From the NCBI RefSeq assembly GCF_004770105.1, contig NZ_RQEY01000012.1:248001-312000 (forward strand): a DNA stretch of 64,000 bases, given 5' to 3'. The translations under genes were made by a program, and so were the position numbers. The stretch comes from Leptospira andrefontaineae. Its GTDB lineage: Bacteria > Spirochaetota > Leptospiria > Leptospirales > Leptospiraceae. Of this stretch, positions 48,335-58,135 are shown piece by piece (within the stretch, counting starts at the first letter, position 1; each line of letters opens with the position of its first letter). The notes under the pieces are model-generated. The model saw only the letters and a list, made by a program, of their open reading frames with translations, was not told where the DNA came from and did not search any database.

Positions 48335-48949
48335 TTAACGTTCCGCAAGCCAACGGCCAGAACTGTTCGTGCCTTGGTATGCGCCTTGGATTTTTTTACC
48401 GTCCAAGTCCCCGGTATAAGTTTGGGTGAAAGGAACATTACTGCCTATCTCAGAACATCTTGCCCCTGCACAAGATCTCACAAACCTAATCGATTTACCT
48501 GTTACTTTTATACCTGTAAGGATCTCGTTCGATCCTTTTCCCCAATTCGTAAAACGTAAAGTAGCACCTATTCCTCCCGTTTTGCGAGGAAAGATACTCA
48601 ATACACCTTTATGGGTCCCGATCTGTATTTTATAAGTACCTACAAATGATTTTTCCGAATCGCTCAAAGGAACCAGGTTCGGGCTTAAACTTTGAGGGTC
48701 TTCCAAAAATTCTATTTTTTCCACTGTCTCCAGTGGGATAGAGAAATCAGGGTCTTGTAATATTACATTTTTAGAATTTAATGAAACCAGAGTTCCTTCT
48801 GTAAAGGAACCGCTATAGGTTACCTTTGCCTGCCGATTTACGGAACTACATCCTCGGACAAAATATCCAAGCAGGAAGAATAATGGAGCAGCGACCAGTA
48901 TCCCGAGGCTGATTTTTTTGAGATCATTATTTGTGATAATTTTTTCCAA
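48335..48949 (-). CDS. Membrane-anchored hypothetical protein
   Basis: 204 residues with one N-terminal helix (about 12-32) and an extracytoplasmic part of about 170 residues, rich in beta structure. [23 protein letters not shown] and [10 protein letters not shown] are seen. The start is a TTG at 48949 and the ribosome-binding site is weak. The gene stands just upstream of moxR with no real gap, so it may be the first gene of the bat operon. The family is not recognised. Confidence 0.55.
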   Translation of the reverse strand: MEKIITNNDLKKISLGILVAAPLFFLLGYFVRGCSSVNRQAKVTYSGSFTEGTLVSLNSKNVILQDPDFSIPLETVEKIEFLEDPQSLSPNLVPLSDSEKSFVGTYKIQIGTHKGVLSIFPRKTGGIGATLRFTNWGKGSNEILTGIKVTGKSIRFVRSCAGARCSEIGSNVPFTQTYTGDLDGKKIQGAYQGTNSSGRWLAER

Positions 48950-48982
48950 GGCAAGGATTCCCTTTTGCGATTCTTGAGTCCA

Positions 48983-48998
48983 TGTTGGAATTCCTACA
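48983..48998. repeat. Palindrome TGTTGGAATTCCTACA
   Basis: A near-perfect 16-base palindrome, upstream of gene 48335-48949. Related elements lie at about 31530-31545 and 31560-31574. The spacing from the start codon at 48949 (about 35 bases) would suit an operator or a hairpin in the leader. Confidence 0.5.
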
Positions 48999-49049
48999 CA
49001 GATCAGAGAAGAATTTTACAGATTGAGAAAAGCCTTTCTAAATATTATA

Positions 49050-49080
49050 AGCCCGGAGAAATACCCTCCGAGCTTTTTAT
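49050..49080 (-). terminator. Intrinsic terminator after the YwqK-type gene
   Basis: AGCTCGGAG and CTCCGGGCT pair on the minus strand (49050-49074) with a 7-base loop and one G-T pair, followed by an AT-rich run. It lies about 40 bases after the stop of the leftward gene at 49113. Confidence 0.6.
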
Positions 49081-49112
49081 ACTTAAGAAACCGAGTTACT
49101 TAAGGCTTAAGA

Positions 49113-50399
49113 TCACTTACAGCCTTGTAGTTCTCCCATTTTAGGATTTTCTCTACCGTTCACGTAATATTTTTTACCCTGAGGTGTCGTCCAACAATCG
49201 TTTTTTTGGTTTGTCCCAGGCATAATCGGCCCTTGCCCGATCTTTGCTCCGGACTCATCATACTCGACCGCAGTACCGTTTGCAGAGATTTCAAAGGACT
49301 TCTTTCCGTTTTTATAATATGCAAACGGGAAATCAGGCTTATATTTTGCCTTCAACTCGTCCGTCTTTTCATCCATAAGTAGAAGGTCAAAAAGGAGTTT
49401 TCCTTTCCCTACAATTGTTCCGTCCTTATCGTATACTTCTGCGGAACTCATCATCATTTCGTTCATCATAGTTCCTTTATACGCAGGATTTCCGGTACTC
49501 CAATAAAAGGTCCAATCTCCCTTACGAGTATGATCTCTTTGCCCTTCCGCAAAAACCTTTCCGTTTTTGTAATATTCTTTCCATGCACCTATCCTAAGGG
49601 ATTTTCTGTCGGCACCCGCACCCTTAGGAGCATAATTACCTTCGGATTGAGGGGTTCCGTTGTCGTAATAGTTTTTCCAATAACCAGTTTTTAGATCATC
49701 CGAATTGTTTCCTTCGGAAGAGACAGTGTTCCCGTCTTTATGATAATTCGTTTCTTTGCCGCTTTTTTTACCGTCTTTGAATTCGATTACGGATTTTTTA
49801 GCTCCGTCTTCATTATAAAAGTCTTTCCAGGTCCCTACTTTTTTATCGTCTGCGTAAGTACCTTCGTCGCTTAAGATCCCTTTGTCTGTTTTAGACCAGT
49901 ATGGTCCGTTCTTCTTGTCGGCCTTATAGATTGTGCTTTCAAGTTGGGTCCCGTCTTTCGCGAGTTTTTTATCTTCACCTTCTTTTACACCGGCAACATA
50001 AGGAGTCTCTCTTAAAGTTTCTCCCGTTTCGTATAATGTTTTCCAGATACCTTCTCTTTTATCGTCTTTATAATCACCTACGCGAACCAAAACGGAGAAT
50101 TTATTTTTTTGAAGATCTTCCTTCTCCACATATTCTTTCCAGGAGCCGTTACGTTTTAGTTTCTTGATCTGATCAGGAGTTAATGCGCCGGCTTGGTCCG
50201 GAGTACAAGGTTTTCCGGAGCAGTCCAAATTAACCGGACCTTCTCCCTTTAGATTGAATGTTTCTTTGAACTTTTCTATTCTGATATTCGGCTCTAAAAT
50301 TTGGAACTCTACATTTTTGCCCTTGTTCTCAACGACACTCGCAGAAGAACAACCGATCAAAAGAGAAATTGAAACCGCTGTGGATATAATTTTTTTCAT
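49113..50399 (-). CDS. Lipoprotein with YwqK-type repeats
   Basis: 428 residues. A lipobox ([10 protein letters not shown]) marks a lipoprotein of about 410 mature residues. The rest contains about eight repeats of the pattern NGxxxxEGxxxxxxKxGxWKxYY (for example [24 protein letters not shown] and [19 protein letters not shown]), as in YwqK-type antitoxin-like or MORN-like proteins. Such repeats probably fold as beta hairpins. It is likely surface-exposed or periplasmic. Function is unknown. Confidence 0.78.
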   Translation of the reverse strand: MKKIISTAVSISLLIGCSSASVVENKGKNVEFQILEPNIRIEKFKETFNLKGEGPVNLDCSGKPCTPDQAGALTPDQIKKLKRNGSWKEYVEKEDLQKNKFSVLVRVGDYKDDKREGIWKTLYETGETLRETPYVAGVKEGEDKKLAKDGTQLESTIYKADKKNGPYWSKTDKGILSDEGTYADDKKVGTWKDFYNEDGAKKSVIEFKDGKKSGKETNYHKDGNTVSSEGNNSDDLKTGYWKNYYDNGTPQSEGNYAPKGAGADRKSLRIGAWKEYYKNGKVFAEGQRDHTRKGDWTFYWSTGNPAYKGTMMNEMMMSSAEVYDKDGTIVGKGKLLFDLLLMDEKTDELKAKYKPDFPFAYYKNGKKSFEISANGTAVEYDESGAKIGQGPIMPGTNQKNDCWTTPQGKKYYVNGRENPKMGELQGCK

Positions 50400-50735
50400 G
50401 GGTTCGCCTTTTGGGGAAAATCTAACGAAGCAAAACTAAGGCAGACAATCCCTCTCGTCAACCTCCTTTCCCCGACGACCGGGCTTAATAGGCCTTACAA
50501 TTTCCTGTAAGTTGGATAAAAATAGAACACATGGAACAAGAGGGCGACTTCTCGCTTCGCGAGAAACGCGCTTTCCGCTACGATCACTGTCGCTATTATT
50601 ATTTTGATATTTCCCGTTTATTCTTAAGGCTTCTTTGTTATTTTTCTCATGCCAAGGCGCCAAGAAAAGAAGTTACTTATTGAAATCCTAAAAATCTCTT
50701 CTAAACTTTGCGGCTTCGCGTGCAAATCGGAGCTT
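50400..50735. other. Spacer with a GC-rich hairpin element
   Basis: No gene recognised; a 75-codon frame on minus (50436-50663) has no protein-like features. A hairpin TTCTCGC/GCGAGAA at 50549-50565 is followed by a GC-rich stretch (GCGCTTTCCGCTACGATCAC), similar in composition and motif to the stretch at 58005-58105. Confidence 0.5.
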
Positions 50736-51824
50736 TTACTCTCCCGGGTATCTCATTCGTAAAAAGCGTAAGAATGGACGGTAACAGTCCACTGCCATAT
50801 GGCCACTATCCGCGAAAGTATTACACTCGTAGTCGGTTGCCTCTGCCATATCTATGATGGGAACTCCGAACTTTTGGTTGATGGGGCGAATCCGTTCCCA
50901 CCAAGGAGCCGGTATATTCAATTCTTTTAGAAGATTTTCTAAAGGAAGAGAAACTTCAGGACGGACAACGATGGTAGGAACTCCCTCTGCCTTCACCCTA
51001 TCCAGGATCTTTTCATAAAAAGAAAACTGCATTTCAGACGGGGAATATTTAGGATAGATCCAACCAATCGTGCGGATAGAACTTGCTTCTAGTTTGCCGT
51101 AGTCCTTCTCCATAAAACCGCCGGCTGGAGAGATCGCATTCCCCTTGTCTTTATGTAGAGAATTAATCGTCAGCATTTTGATTAGATCCGCTTTCTCGAA
51201 TTTTTTATTGGTAAGGTGAGAGTAAACATTGGCGAGATAAGGTTTGTTCTTACTCACTCCGAAGAAATAATTCCCCAGATAATAGTTTACATTTTCCTTA
51301 CCCAAATCCCAGGCATTAGAAAGAACGAATCTAAGATCAAAACTATTTGCTAAATTCGATTTTTTGAATGTTGTGCTGTTTGCATTGAACTGGAAAGGAT
51401 CCGCCTCTAAAACCAGGAAGTCAGGTTTAACACCTGCTTCAAATAATCTTTCCAAAAAATAAAGGTAATATGCCGGAGTAGTTACCGCTGAAGAAAGATT
51501 ATACACTTCCCAATCAGGGTAGAAGTCCAGGATCTCTTCGTTTTTAAAATATAACATCCTGGAAGAGCCCATGAGAAGTACCAATTTTTTGTTGGACTTC
51601 TTCTCCGCATTCTTACCGAACTTGGAGATCATCTCTTTCAGAAGATCCTGCTTAACTTCGTAATAGATATAGGTTAATTCTACTTTTACGTAGTCTCTGA
51701 CCTTATCCAAAAAGAAAATTTTATCTAGAGCGAATATGAATACAAAAAGAAGTACAGGATAGAAGAGAAAAGGATGGGTGAAAAAATTAATTTTTTCTTT
51801 TGATTGGAGTTCGTTCTCGGACAC
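50736..51824 (-). CDS. DUF1574 family protein
   Basis: 362 residues with one N-terminal membrane segment (about 20-38) and an SGNH-like extracytoplasmic domain: [16 protein letters not shown] with a Ser near residue 88, VLEADPF, and ADSGHMAVD near the end. This is the leptospiral DUF1574 layout, possibly an acyl/ester-processing enzyme of surface polymers. The start is GTG at 51824 with a GGGGAG site upstream. Confidence 0.75.
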   Translation of the reverse strand: MSENELQSKEKINFFTHPFLFYPVLLFVFIFALDKIFFLDKVRDYVKVELTYIYYEVKQDLLKEMISKFGKNAEKKSNKKLVLLMGSSRMLYFKNEEILDFYPDWEVYNLSSAVTTPAYYLYFLERLFEAGVKPDFLVLEADPFQFNANSTTFKKSNLANSFDLRFVLSNAWDLGKENVNYYLGNYFFGVSKNKPYLANVYSHLTNKKFEKADLIKMLTINSLHKDKGNAISPAGGFMEKDYGKLEASSIRTIGWIYPKYSPSEMQFSFYEKILDRVKAEGVPTIVVRPEVSLPLENLLKELNIPAPWWERIRPINQKFGVPIIDMAEATDYECNTFADSGHMAVDCYRPFLRFLRMRYPGE

Positions 51825-51868
51825 GAACTCAAGACTCCCCGGTTGACCGGGGATGTCAATAGATTATA

Positions 51869-52234
51869 TCAAGCAGTTGCGAGAGTTTCTGTGGCTCTGC
51901 GACGTTTTTGAAGATCTGCCAACCATTCTTCGGTTGTTTTGCAGTACCCTACCAAACGTTTTACATGTATACGACGCTCAGGATCTAAGATCTCTCTAGC
52001 TTCGCGGACAATCTCTTCTACAATTTTGATATGAAAGGAAAAGTGGCTGGTGAATAAGTTAAAGTATTCTTTTTCTGTAGCGAGCCAATCTTTGGATTGG
52101 ATCTCATTTAAGAAGTCTTCCATCTTAGAGATATCTGAATCGAACTCGGACTCATATGGAGAGTTTAAGATCGAGATCGTATCTGTGATATCCGTAAGAC
52201 TTTGAAAATAAGGGTCTAGTTCTGGTAAGTTCAC
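51869..52234 (-). CDS. Hypothetical soluble protein
   Basis: 121 residues, mainly helical and acidic in the N-terminal part (LDPYFQSLTDITDTISIL), with a basic C-terminus. The start is a GTG at 52234 preceded by an AAGGCGG site. No family is recognised. It has its own small unit between the DUF1574 gene and the SRPBCC gene. Confidence 0.6.
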   Translation of the reverse strand: MNLPELDPYFQSLTDITDTISILNSPYESEFDSDISKMEDFLNEIQSKDWLATEKEYFNLFTSHFSFHIKIVEEIVREAREILDPERRIHVKRLVGYCKTTEEWLADLQKRRRATETLATA

Positions 52235-52387
52235 TGTATACCGCCTTGAAAAGCAGCTCGCAGCCTTTGGTCTCTTATGGAGAAAAGACCGCGAACACCC
52301 TATATCGGGGCTCTAATGTCATCTTTTTTTAAGGACCCGAGAGTTCAAGCGGAAAATAAAAACATAATCCGACACTAAAGAGATATC

Positions 52388-52810
52388 TTAGTTCTTCCTA
52401 AGGTATTGAAGTAAATGCATACTTTCTTCGTCCCAGCCTTCGGAAGCAGCCTCGATCCAATGATCGAATTTTTCTCCGATTGGGTATCCTGAGTTGGTGA
52501 GTTTAAGAAGAGTTGTATCATCCCCTTCTTTTTCGAACTCTAACTTGAGCTCTATATCACCTGCCGGATGGTCTTGCCATTGTAGTATCAACTCTTGGAA
52601 AGGAACGATCTTTTTATAAATACCTGTAGAAGTAAGCTCTCCTTCAGGACCTAAGTTCCAAGTCCAAGAGAAAGTACCGCCAAGCTTAGGACGTCCCGTT
52701 ACCTTATCCGCCAACCAATGGATCAGCTCTTCGTTAACGGTAACAGCACTCCAAACCTTTTCCAAAGGAAAATCATATTTGAATTCTTTAATAATGCTTC
52801 TAGTTTCCAT
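52388..52810 (-). CDS. SRPBCC/AHSA1-type START-like domain protein
   Basis: 140 residues: FKYDFPLEKVWSAVTVNEELIHWLADK at the start, GGTFSWTWNLGPEGE and LTNSGYPIGEKFDHWIEAASEGW towards the end, matching the AHSA1/SRPBCC fold with a deep hydrophobic pocket. It may bind a lipid or act as an Hsp90 co-factor; htpG lies on the same strand about 11 kb away. Ligand is unknown. Confidence 0.75.
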   Translation of the reverse strand: METRSIIKEFKYDFPLEKVWSAVTVNEELIHWLADKVTGRPKLGGTFSWTWNLGPEGELTSTGIYKKIVPFQELILQWQDHPAGDIELKLEFEKEGDDTTLLKLTNSGYPIGEKFDHWIEAASEGWDEESMHLLQYLRKN

Positions 52811-52825
52811 ATAGACTTCAGTCCT

Positions 52826-53638
52826 TTAATGAAAGTCCTTATAAAGTTTTTTGTATAATACCTTTTCTAAAAAGGAAGGGGAAATATTCCTCATCCATTT
52901 CATGAAGAACCCACTTTTATCCATCACAACGAGTCTTGAGTTTGGATCTTCAATAGAAAGGATCATCTTCTCTGCGACTTCTTCCGGAGTTTTACTTTTG
53001 CCGGAATAATGGGATTCTCCCAATATCTGGCCATCCCCGTCTATACCGTTTGCTCTTAGTTTTGTTTTGGTATAAGGAGGGCAAAATATAATAAATCTAA
53101 GACCTTCTTCCGAAAGTTCTATACGTGCAGATTCCATAACAGCGTGTAACGCAGATTTGGAAGAAGAGTAAGCGCTCCTTGCGGGAACTCCGTACAATCC
53201 GCTGACTGTAGATGTTACCATGATCGCTCCCTTATTCTTTTTCAAAAAAGGAAGAAGTCTCATTGTTAAGAAGACCGGACCGAAAAAGTTCACATCAAAC
53301 GCCTTTCTAAAAGCTTCTATCTGGGTTTGATCGAATCTAGAATGAGCGGTTATGCCTGCATTATTAAAAAGAACATCGATGCCGTCCGCAAGTTTTGCCA
53401 ACTTAGCAACCGCTTTATTGATCTCTTTCTCGGAAGAAAGATCCGCCTGAATATGGAAAATTTCCGCAGGTCGTTTTTCCTTCTTCTTGGAAATTTTGCG
53501 AATAAGCTCCGGCTCCGATCTGGAAAGATTAATAATCTTGCAAGGTATCCGGGATAAACTTTCTAATAAAGCCTCTCCTATCCCGGAAGAGCCTCCGGTA
53601 ATCACGATTGTCTTGCCTTTCCAAAGATCAGTCCGCAT
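52826..53638 (-). CDS. Short-chain dehydrogenase/reductase
   Basis: 270 residues. NAD(P)-binding [10 protein letters not shown] (about 14-23), NNAG (about 91-94) and the catalytic YSSSK with a Ser at STVSG are all present. A C-terminal extension after residue 240 contains a hydrophobic patch ([20 protein letters not shown]), suggesting membrane association. The substrate is unknown. It lies 15 bp upstream of the SRPBCC gene. Confidence 0.85.
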   Translation of the reverse strand: MRTDLWKGKTIVITGGSSGIGEALLESLSRIPCKIINLSRSEPELIRKISKKKEKRPAEIFHIQADLSSEKEINKAVAKLAKLADGIDVLFNNAGITAHSRFDQTQIEAFRKAFDVNFFGPVFLTMRLLPFLKKNKGAIMVTSTVSGLYGVPARSAYSSSKSALHAVMESARIELSEEGLRFIIFCPPYTKTKLRANGIDGDGQILGESHYSGKSKTPEEVAEKMILSIEDPNSRLVVMDKSGFFMKWMRNISPSFLEKVLYKKLYKDFH

Positions 53639-53688
53639 CGAGCTTATTCTTTTATTAAGTACGACCTATTCAAGGATTATTTTCGGCT

Positions 53689-54975
53689 TTAATTCGGCGT
53701 AGAAGGCCCGTTAGAATTGGATTCGACCTCGTCTTGGATCAATCTCGCCTCTGCACGAAATGTAATATAAGACCAAACCCAAGTGATGAAAATGGAGATC
53801 TTATTTTTAAAGCCTACCTGATAGAAGATATGGATGAATAACCAAACAACCCATCCGAAAAATCCTCTCAGCCTAAAACTTCCAACCTGAGCAACTGCGT
53901 CTTGTCTTCCTATAGTCGCCATACTTCCCTTATCCAGATAATGGAAAGATTTTCTTTTTTTGGATTTCAGATCTCCTCGAATGAGAGAAGCAACATATCT
54001 TCCTTGCTGCATTGCGACCGGAGAAACACCAGGCAAAGGTTTTTCTAAACCTTTAGAATAATTCGCGATATCACCTATCACAAAAACTTCAGGATGGCCT
54101 TCCACATTACAGAATTCATCCACCATCACTCTTCCCATTCTATCAGTAGGAACTCCTAAAGTAGCTCCGATAGAATTTGCCTGCACTCCCGCAGCCCAGA
54201 TCACCGTAGAAGAAGCGATTGTTCTACCTTCTATCTTAACTCCGTTTTGGTCTATCTCAAGAACTTTGGTCCCTGTTAGGACTTCCACTCCTCTTTTTTC
54301 CAAACGGATCTTTGCAAACTCACTTAACTTAGGAGCAAACGCTGCAAGAAGCCTAGGAGAAGCTTCGATCAAAGTGATTTTTGCTAAAGCAGGGTCGATT
54401 GTATGGAATTCGTTTCTAACGATCTCATGAGAAAGTTCCGCGATGGAACCCGCAAGCTCCACACCTGTAGGACCTCCGCCGATAATTACGTAATTCAAAT
54501 GTTTTTTAGCGACTTCAGGATCTCCTGCAAGTTCTGCCTGCTCGAAAGAGGTTAGGATCTTAGTTCTGATAGAAAGTGCATCTTTCAGAGATTTTAATCC
54601 GATAGAATGTTTTTTCCAATGATCGTTCCCGAAATAGCCCGACTTAGCACCTGCAGCCAATATTAGATAATCATAATCTTCTGAATGCCCTTGAAAAAAG
54701 ACTTTTTTAGCTTGAATGTCTACCTTCTCCACTTCTCCCAAATAAACTGTTACGTTCTTTTTATCCCCGATAAGGGATCTGGTTGGGATCGCAATATCCG
54801 CAGGACTTAAAACCGCGGTTGCTACTTGGTATAATAAAGGTTGGAACAAATGGTGATTTTTTTTATCGATAGCGATGATTTCCAAATCTTCTTCTTTGGA
54901 TAATTTTTTGATCGCTTGCAATCCCCCGAAACCTACTCCGATTACTACTACTTTCTTTTTTTCACCCTTAGGCAT
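53689..54975 (-). CDS. NADH dehydrogenase type II (NAD(P)/FAD-dependent oxidoreductase)
   Basis: 428 residues. FAD-binding GVGFGGLQAIKKL (about 13-25), NAD-binding VIIGGGPTGVELAG (about 165-178), VIGDIANY and a C-terminal membrane-associated part (WVVWLFIHIFYQVGFKNK). It should pass electrons from NADH to quinone without proton pumping. It overlaps the tyrosine phosphatase gene by 8 bp, so they may be co-translated. Confidence 0.88.
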   Translation of the reverse strand: MPKGEKKKVVVIGVGFGGLQAIKKLSKEEDLEIIAIDKKNHHLFQPLLYQVATAVLSPADIAIPTRSLIGDKKNVTVYLGEVEKVDIQAKKVFFQGHSEDYDYLILAAGAKSGYFGNDHWKKHSIGLKSLKDALSIRTKILTSFEQAELAGDPEVAKKHLNYVIIGGGPTGVELAGSIAELSHEIVRNEFHTIDPALAKITLIEASPRLLAAFAPKLSEFAKIRLEKRGVEVLTGTKVLEIDQNGVKIEGRTIASSTVIWAAGVQANSIGATLGVPTDRMGRVMVDEFCNVEGHPEVFVIGDIANYSKGLEKPLPGVSPVAMQQGRYVASLIRGDLKSKKRKSFHYLDKGSMATIGRQDAVAQVGSFRLRGFFGWVVWLFIHIFYQVGFKNKISIFITWVWSYITFRAEARLIQDEVESNSNGPSTPN

Positions 54976-55483
54976 TCTTTACTCCATTTTTACTCAAAAC
55001 GTATTCCAGAAATCCTTCCGAAGCTTCGGAAACGATCTGGTGGACTTCTTCGAAATCCTTTAAAGTTCCATAATATGGATCAGGGACTTCAGAGTCTTTT
55101 CCTTGGCCCTTTTGAAACTTTCTGAACAAATGAATTTTTTTTCTTTCTTCTTCATTCGAAGCGAGTGCCCCCAGATCCTTATTATTGGATCTGTCCATCG
55201 CTAGAATAAAATCATAATATTCAAAATCGGATCTTTTAAATTGTCTCGCCTTATGAGTAAGCTCTATTCCCTTCTTACGAGCCGTCTGCCTTGTCCTGGG
55301 ATCGGCCAATTCACCAATATGATAGCGAGAAGTACCGCAGGAATCCACTTCGAATAGAGAAGAAAGCCCCTTCTTCTCCAATAGATCTACGAATGCACCT
55401 TCTGCGGCAGGAGATCGGCAGATATTCCCCAAACATACGAAGAGAACCTTGTAAATATTCGAAGGGTCTGGAGTTCCTACCAT
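54968..55483 (-). CDS. Low molecular weight protein tyrosine phosphatase
   Basis: About 171 residues from ATG 55483 (MVGTPD); a TTG at 55489 would add two residues. The active site FVCLGNICRS has Cys and Arg seven positions apart, and the general-acid DPYYG is present. It removes phosphate from tyrosine residues or from small arsenate-like substrates. It is upstream of the NADH dehydrogenase gene, with a short gap to an SDR gene. Confidence 0.87.
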   Translation of the reverse strand: MVGTPDPSNIYKVLFVCLGNICRSPAAEGAFVDLLEKKGLSSLFEVDSCGTSRYHIGELADPRTRQTARKKGIELTHKARQFKRSDFEYYDFILAMDRSNNKDLGALASNEEERKKIHLFRKFQKGQGKDSEVPDPYYGTLKDFEEVHQIVSEASEGFLEYVLSKNGVKNA

Positions 55484-55495
55484 ATTCAAAAACCT

Positions 55496-56260
55496 TTATC
55501 TAGGCCCGATCTTCTCCCATAAAAACTCAGGAAGAGATCTCATCAGAACCCCGATCAATGCCCAAGGGAACCAAGGCACAGTAGCAGATCGAACTCCTGA
55601 CTCTATCCTATTGTAAATTTTTTTAGCGCCTTTTTCCGCGGAAACAAGAAAAGGACGGGTTTCCAACTTTTGATTGATTGGAGTGTCTATAAAACCTGGG
55701 TGAATAACGGTAACCTTTATACCGAATTTTCGAACTTCTCCCCTTAATGCCTCTAGATAAGTAGAAACTGCAGCCTTAGAAGTAGAATAACTTGCTGAAC
55801 CGGGAAGACCTCTAAAAGAAGCTACGGAAGAAATTCCTACGATCTGCCCACTTCTCTGTTCTCTAAAGATCGGCTGTAAAGCGGAGATACCGGCCATAAG
55901 TCCGATCAAATTTGTATCGATTACCTTCTTATCCGCTTCGAAACTTTTTTTACCGAAAGAAGAGTTGGTAGAAATCCCAGCATTTGCAATGAATAGGTCC
56001 ACTCCACCAAGCTCCTTTGCAAGTTTAGGCAGAACTTTAAAATTATCTTCTGATTCAGAAACATCCAAAGAAGCCAAGATCACCTTGCCTCCTTTATTAA
56101 AAGAACGGATCTCTTTCGCGATACCTTCTAAAACATTTTTCCTTCTGGAAGTAATAGCCAGATCATGACCTGCCTTTCCGTATAAAAGAGCAAGCTCTCT
56201 GCCGATACCGGAGCTAGCCCCAGTGATAATAATTTTTTTCTTATGAGGACCTTTGGACAT
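55496..56260 (-). CDS. Short-chain dehydrogenase/reductase
   Basis: 254 residues. GASSGIGREL (about 14-23), IANAGIS and the catalytic set SSVASF ... YSTSK are present. A C-terminal tail (FPWALIGVLMRSLPEFLWEKIG) is hydrophobic and may bind membranes. The substrate is unknown. It lies just upstream of the tyrosine phosphatase (about 6-12 bp), on the same strand. Confidence 0.85.
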   Translation of the reverse strand: MSKGPHKKKIIITGASSGIGRELALLYGKAGHDLAITSRRKNVLEGIAKEIRSFNKGGKVILASLDVSESEDNFKVLPKLAKELGGVDLFIANAGISTNSSFGKKSFEADKKVIDTNLIGLMAGISALQPIFREQRSGQIVGISSVASFRGLPGSASYSTSKAAVSTYLEALRGEVRKFGIKVTVIHPGFIDTPINQKLETRPFLVSAEKGAKKIYNRIESGVRSATVPWFPWALIGVLMRSLPEFLWEKIGPR

Positions 56261-56347
56261 ATGAAACCGCCAAGTTATTCATTAAATTGGTTTACCCCTA
56301 GGGTGGAAAAGAATTATTTTACCAGTATTCCATAACCGCGAACCAAA

Positions 56348-57370
56348 ATGCGAAATCTACAAGAAGAACTAAAAGAAAAAGAAGAGGAAATCCAAAAACT
56401 CAAGGAACTATTGGAGCTATATGAAAGAGTTTCTAAGCTGGGAGAAGTAGAATTACTCACGGCTGAACAAACCCTTAACGCCCAGGAAACCACAGCAAAT
56501 CTAGCCAGAAATGAACTCATAGAAATGAGAGACAGGTTCAAGGGACTAGGTCAGGTAAATTCCGAGAGAAAAACCGCAATCTTAGAGATAGTAAACGATA
56601 AAGAAGCGCCCCTTCCCAGCCTCGCAAACAAATTCGAAGAGATGGGAAAGAAGGACGATTACTTCTATTCCGACTTTTTCAGAATTATCGCAAATCTGGA
56701 TCTGCCCGAATCCGAAGCAAGGTCTCTCTGGAAAGAGATCTACGCTCACGCAGAAGGTCTAAGTAAACAATTGGGCAGAAGTATGAACTTCGTTGTTGCC
56801 CTCCTCGATTATATTTATTTAAAGAACCGTTTAATCGAAAATCCAAAGATCGTGGATATCTATTCCTTCGAAGAGATCATCCTTAACGCAGTCATAGATG
56901 AAGGAACAGGGATCTATAATAGAAGATATTTCAATCTGGTCCTAAACAAAGAGATCACCAGAAGTAAAAGATATAAAAGAAGTTTCTGCTTATTCTTATT
57001 CGATCTGGACAATTTTAAGAAAATCAACGATACCAAGGGACATTCCTTCGGGGACGATATTCTAAAACTGGTAGCAGGAACCCTGATGTATGCATTCCGC
57101 ACCGAGGACATCAGTTGCAGGGTTGGAGGGGAAGAATTCGCAGTCATTCTTCCTGAAACCGGCAAAGAAAACGCTAAGGTAGCTATCGAAAGATTCAGGA
57201 CTTATTTAAGAAATTCTTCCAAAAACGATTTCGGGATAGAAGTTACTGTATCCGGCGGAGTAGCGGAATATCCAACGGACGCTGACGAAAGTAACAGGTT
57301 ATATTCGCTTACGGACGCAAAACTTTATGAAGCAAAAGCGGCCGGTAAAGACCGCATTACGTATACCTGA
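56348..57370 (+). CDS. Cytoplasmic diguanylate cyclase with coiled-coil N-terminus
   Basis: 340 residues. An N-terminal coiled coil (about 1-65, rich in Glu/Lys/Leu), a helical middle part (about 100-170) and a GGDEF domain from about 185. GGEEF is at 260-264 with RTED (251-254) as an I-site, so it is probably an active and feedback-inhibited cyclase. No membrane segments are seen. It is tail to tail with the cyclic-nucleotide-binding gene (adjacent bases 57370/57371). Confidence 0.88.
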   Translation: MRNLQEELKEKEEEIQKLKELLELYERVSKLGEVELLTAEQTLNAQETTANLARNELIEMRDRFKGLGQVNSERKTAILEIVNDKEAPLPSLANKFEEMGKKDDYFYSDFFRIIANLDLPESEARSLWKEIYAHAEGLSKQLGRSMNFVVALLDYIYLKNRLIENPKIVDIYSFEEIILNAVIDEGTGIYNRRYFNLVLNKEITRSKRYKRSFCLFLFDLDNFKKINDTKGHSFGDDILKLVAGTLMYAFRTEDISCRVGGEEFAVILPETGKENAKVAIERFRTYLRNSSKNDFGIEVTVSGGVAEYPTDADESNRLYSLTDAKLYEAKAAGKDRITYT

Positions 57371-57769
57371 TCAGGTTTCCCCTATCTGATATTCGATCTC
57401 TTTCGTAGTAATTTCATTCAATTTAGAGATCAATAGTTCGTTCGTATTCGCCAAACGATCCGCTAAAATCCTCACCATCTTAGCGGCAAATTCCGGGTTC
57501 GCGAGTAGATATCTTTCCAATTGTTGTTTGGATTCCACCGCGACCATTTCGGTGTCCATCACTGCTCTTGCAGTAGCAGTTCTAGGTTTAGCCCTGAACA
57601 AAGCCATCTCACCGAAAAAATCTCCCTTCTTCATCAAAGCCAAACGAGTGGCTGAGTTTTTATGAGTAAAAAATATTTCAACTGTCCCAGAGGTGATGAT
57701 ATACATCGAGTTATTCAACTCACCTTCTCTGAAAATAATTTGTCCGGCCTGGATATTAATTTTATTCAT
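57371..57769 (-). CDS. Cyclic nucleotide-binding domain protein
   Basis: 132 residues, a single CRP-type beta-barrel domain. FREGELNNSMYIITSGTVEIF and GDFFGEMALFRAKPRTATARAV (the phosphate-binding cassette with an RTATA end) are seen. There is no DNA-binding HTH, so it is a stand-alone sensor or an adapter. The cassette Arg is retained, compatible with cAMP or cGMP binding. Partner unknown. Confidence 0.83.
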   Translation of the reverse strand: MNKINIQAGQIIFREGELNNSMYIITSGTVEIFFTHKNSATRLALMKKGDFFGEMALFRAKPRTATARAVMDTEMVAVESKQQLERYLLANPEFAAKMVRILADRLANTNELLISKLNEITTKEIEYQIGET

Positions 57770-58135
57770 GAATTCCTAACTTTCGATTTAGACCGAGACA
57801 TCTAAAAATCCGGTCCGTCTTATCTGACTTCGAAACTTTTCGTTTCCTAACTGAAGGATCTGGATCCGACAGCCCTCAGGATATATCATCGGGTCAGAAA
57901 AGACAATCTTTGAGCCAATTCCGAAGGAAGGAACTCCCCTCCCCTCTTAGCCTAATGAATTCAGAAGTTCGTAGGATTATGTCACATTGGAGATCTTGAT
58001 TGCGGCTTGGGGGCGGCCCACTCGCTGTCGCTCGAGTCGCGCTGCTTCGATTTCGCTTACGCTCATCCGGGCAAAGCCCGGACTAAAGATCTACGCATCG
58101 CTGCCGCGTTAGTATTTACAAAAAGGAATTTAAGA
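57770..58135. other. Spacer with GC-rich element
   Basis: No gene recognised. The stretch at about 58005-58105 is GC-rich compared with its surroundings and contains CTCGCTGTCGCTCGAG and a CCGGGC/GCCCGG hairpin with an AAA loop (58067-58081). It ends just before the stop of the FMN reductase gene at 58136. A related stretch is at 50540-50600. Confidence 0.5.

Noticed and set aside
50436..50663. 75-codon minus-strand frame in the spacer
   Set aside because: It runs through a GC-rich hairpin element, with low-complexity start and no protein-like pattern.
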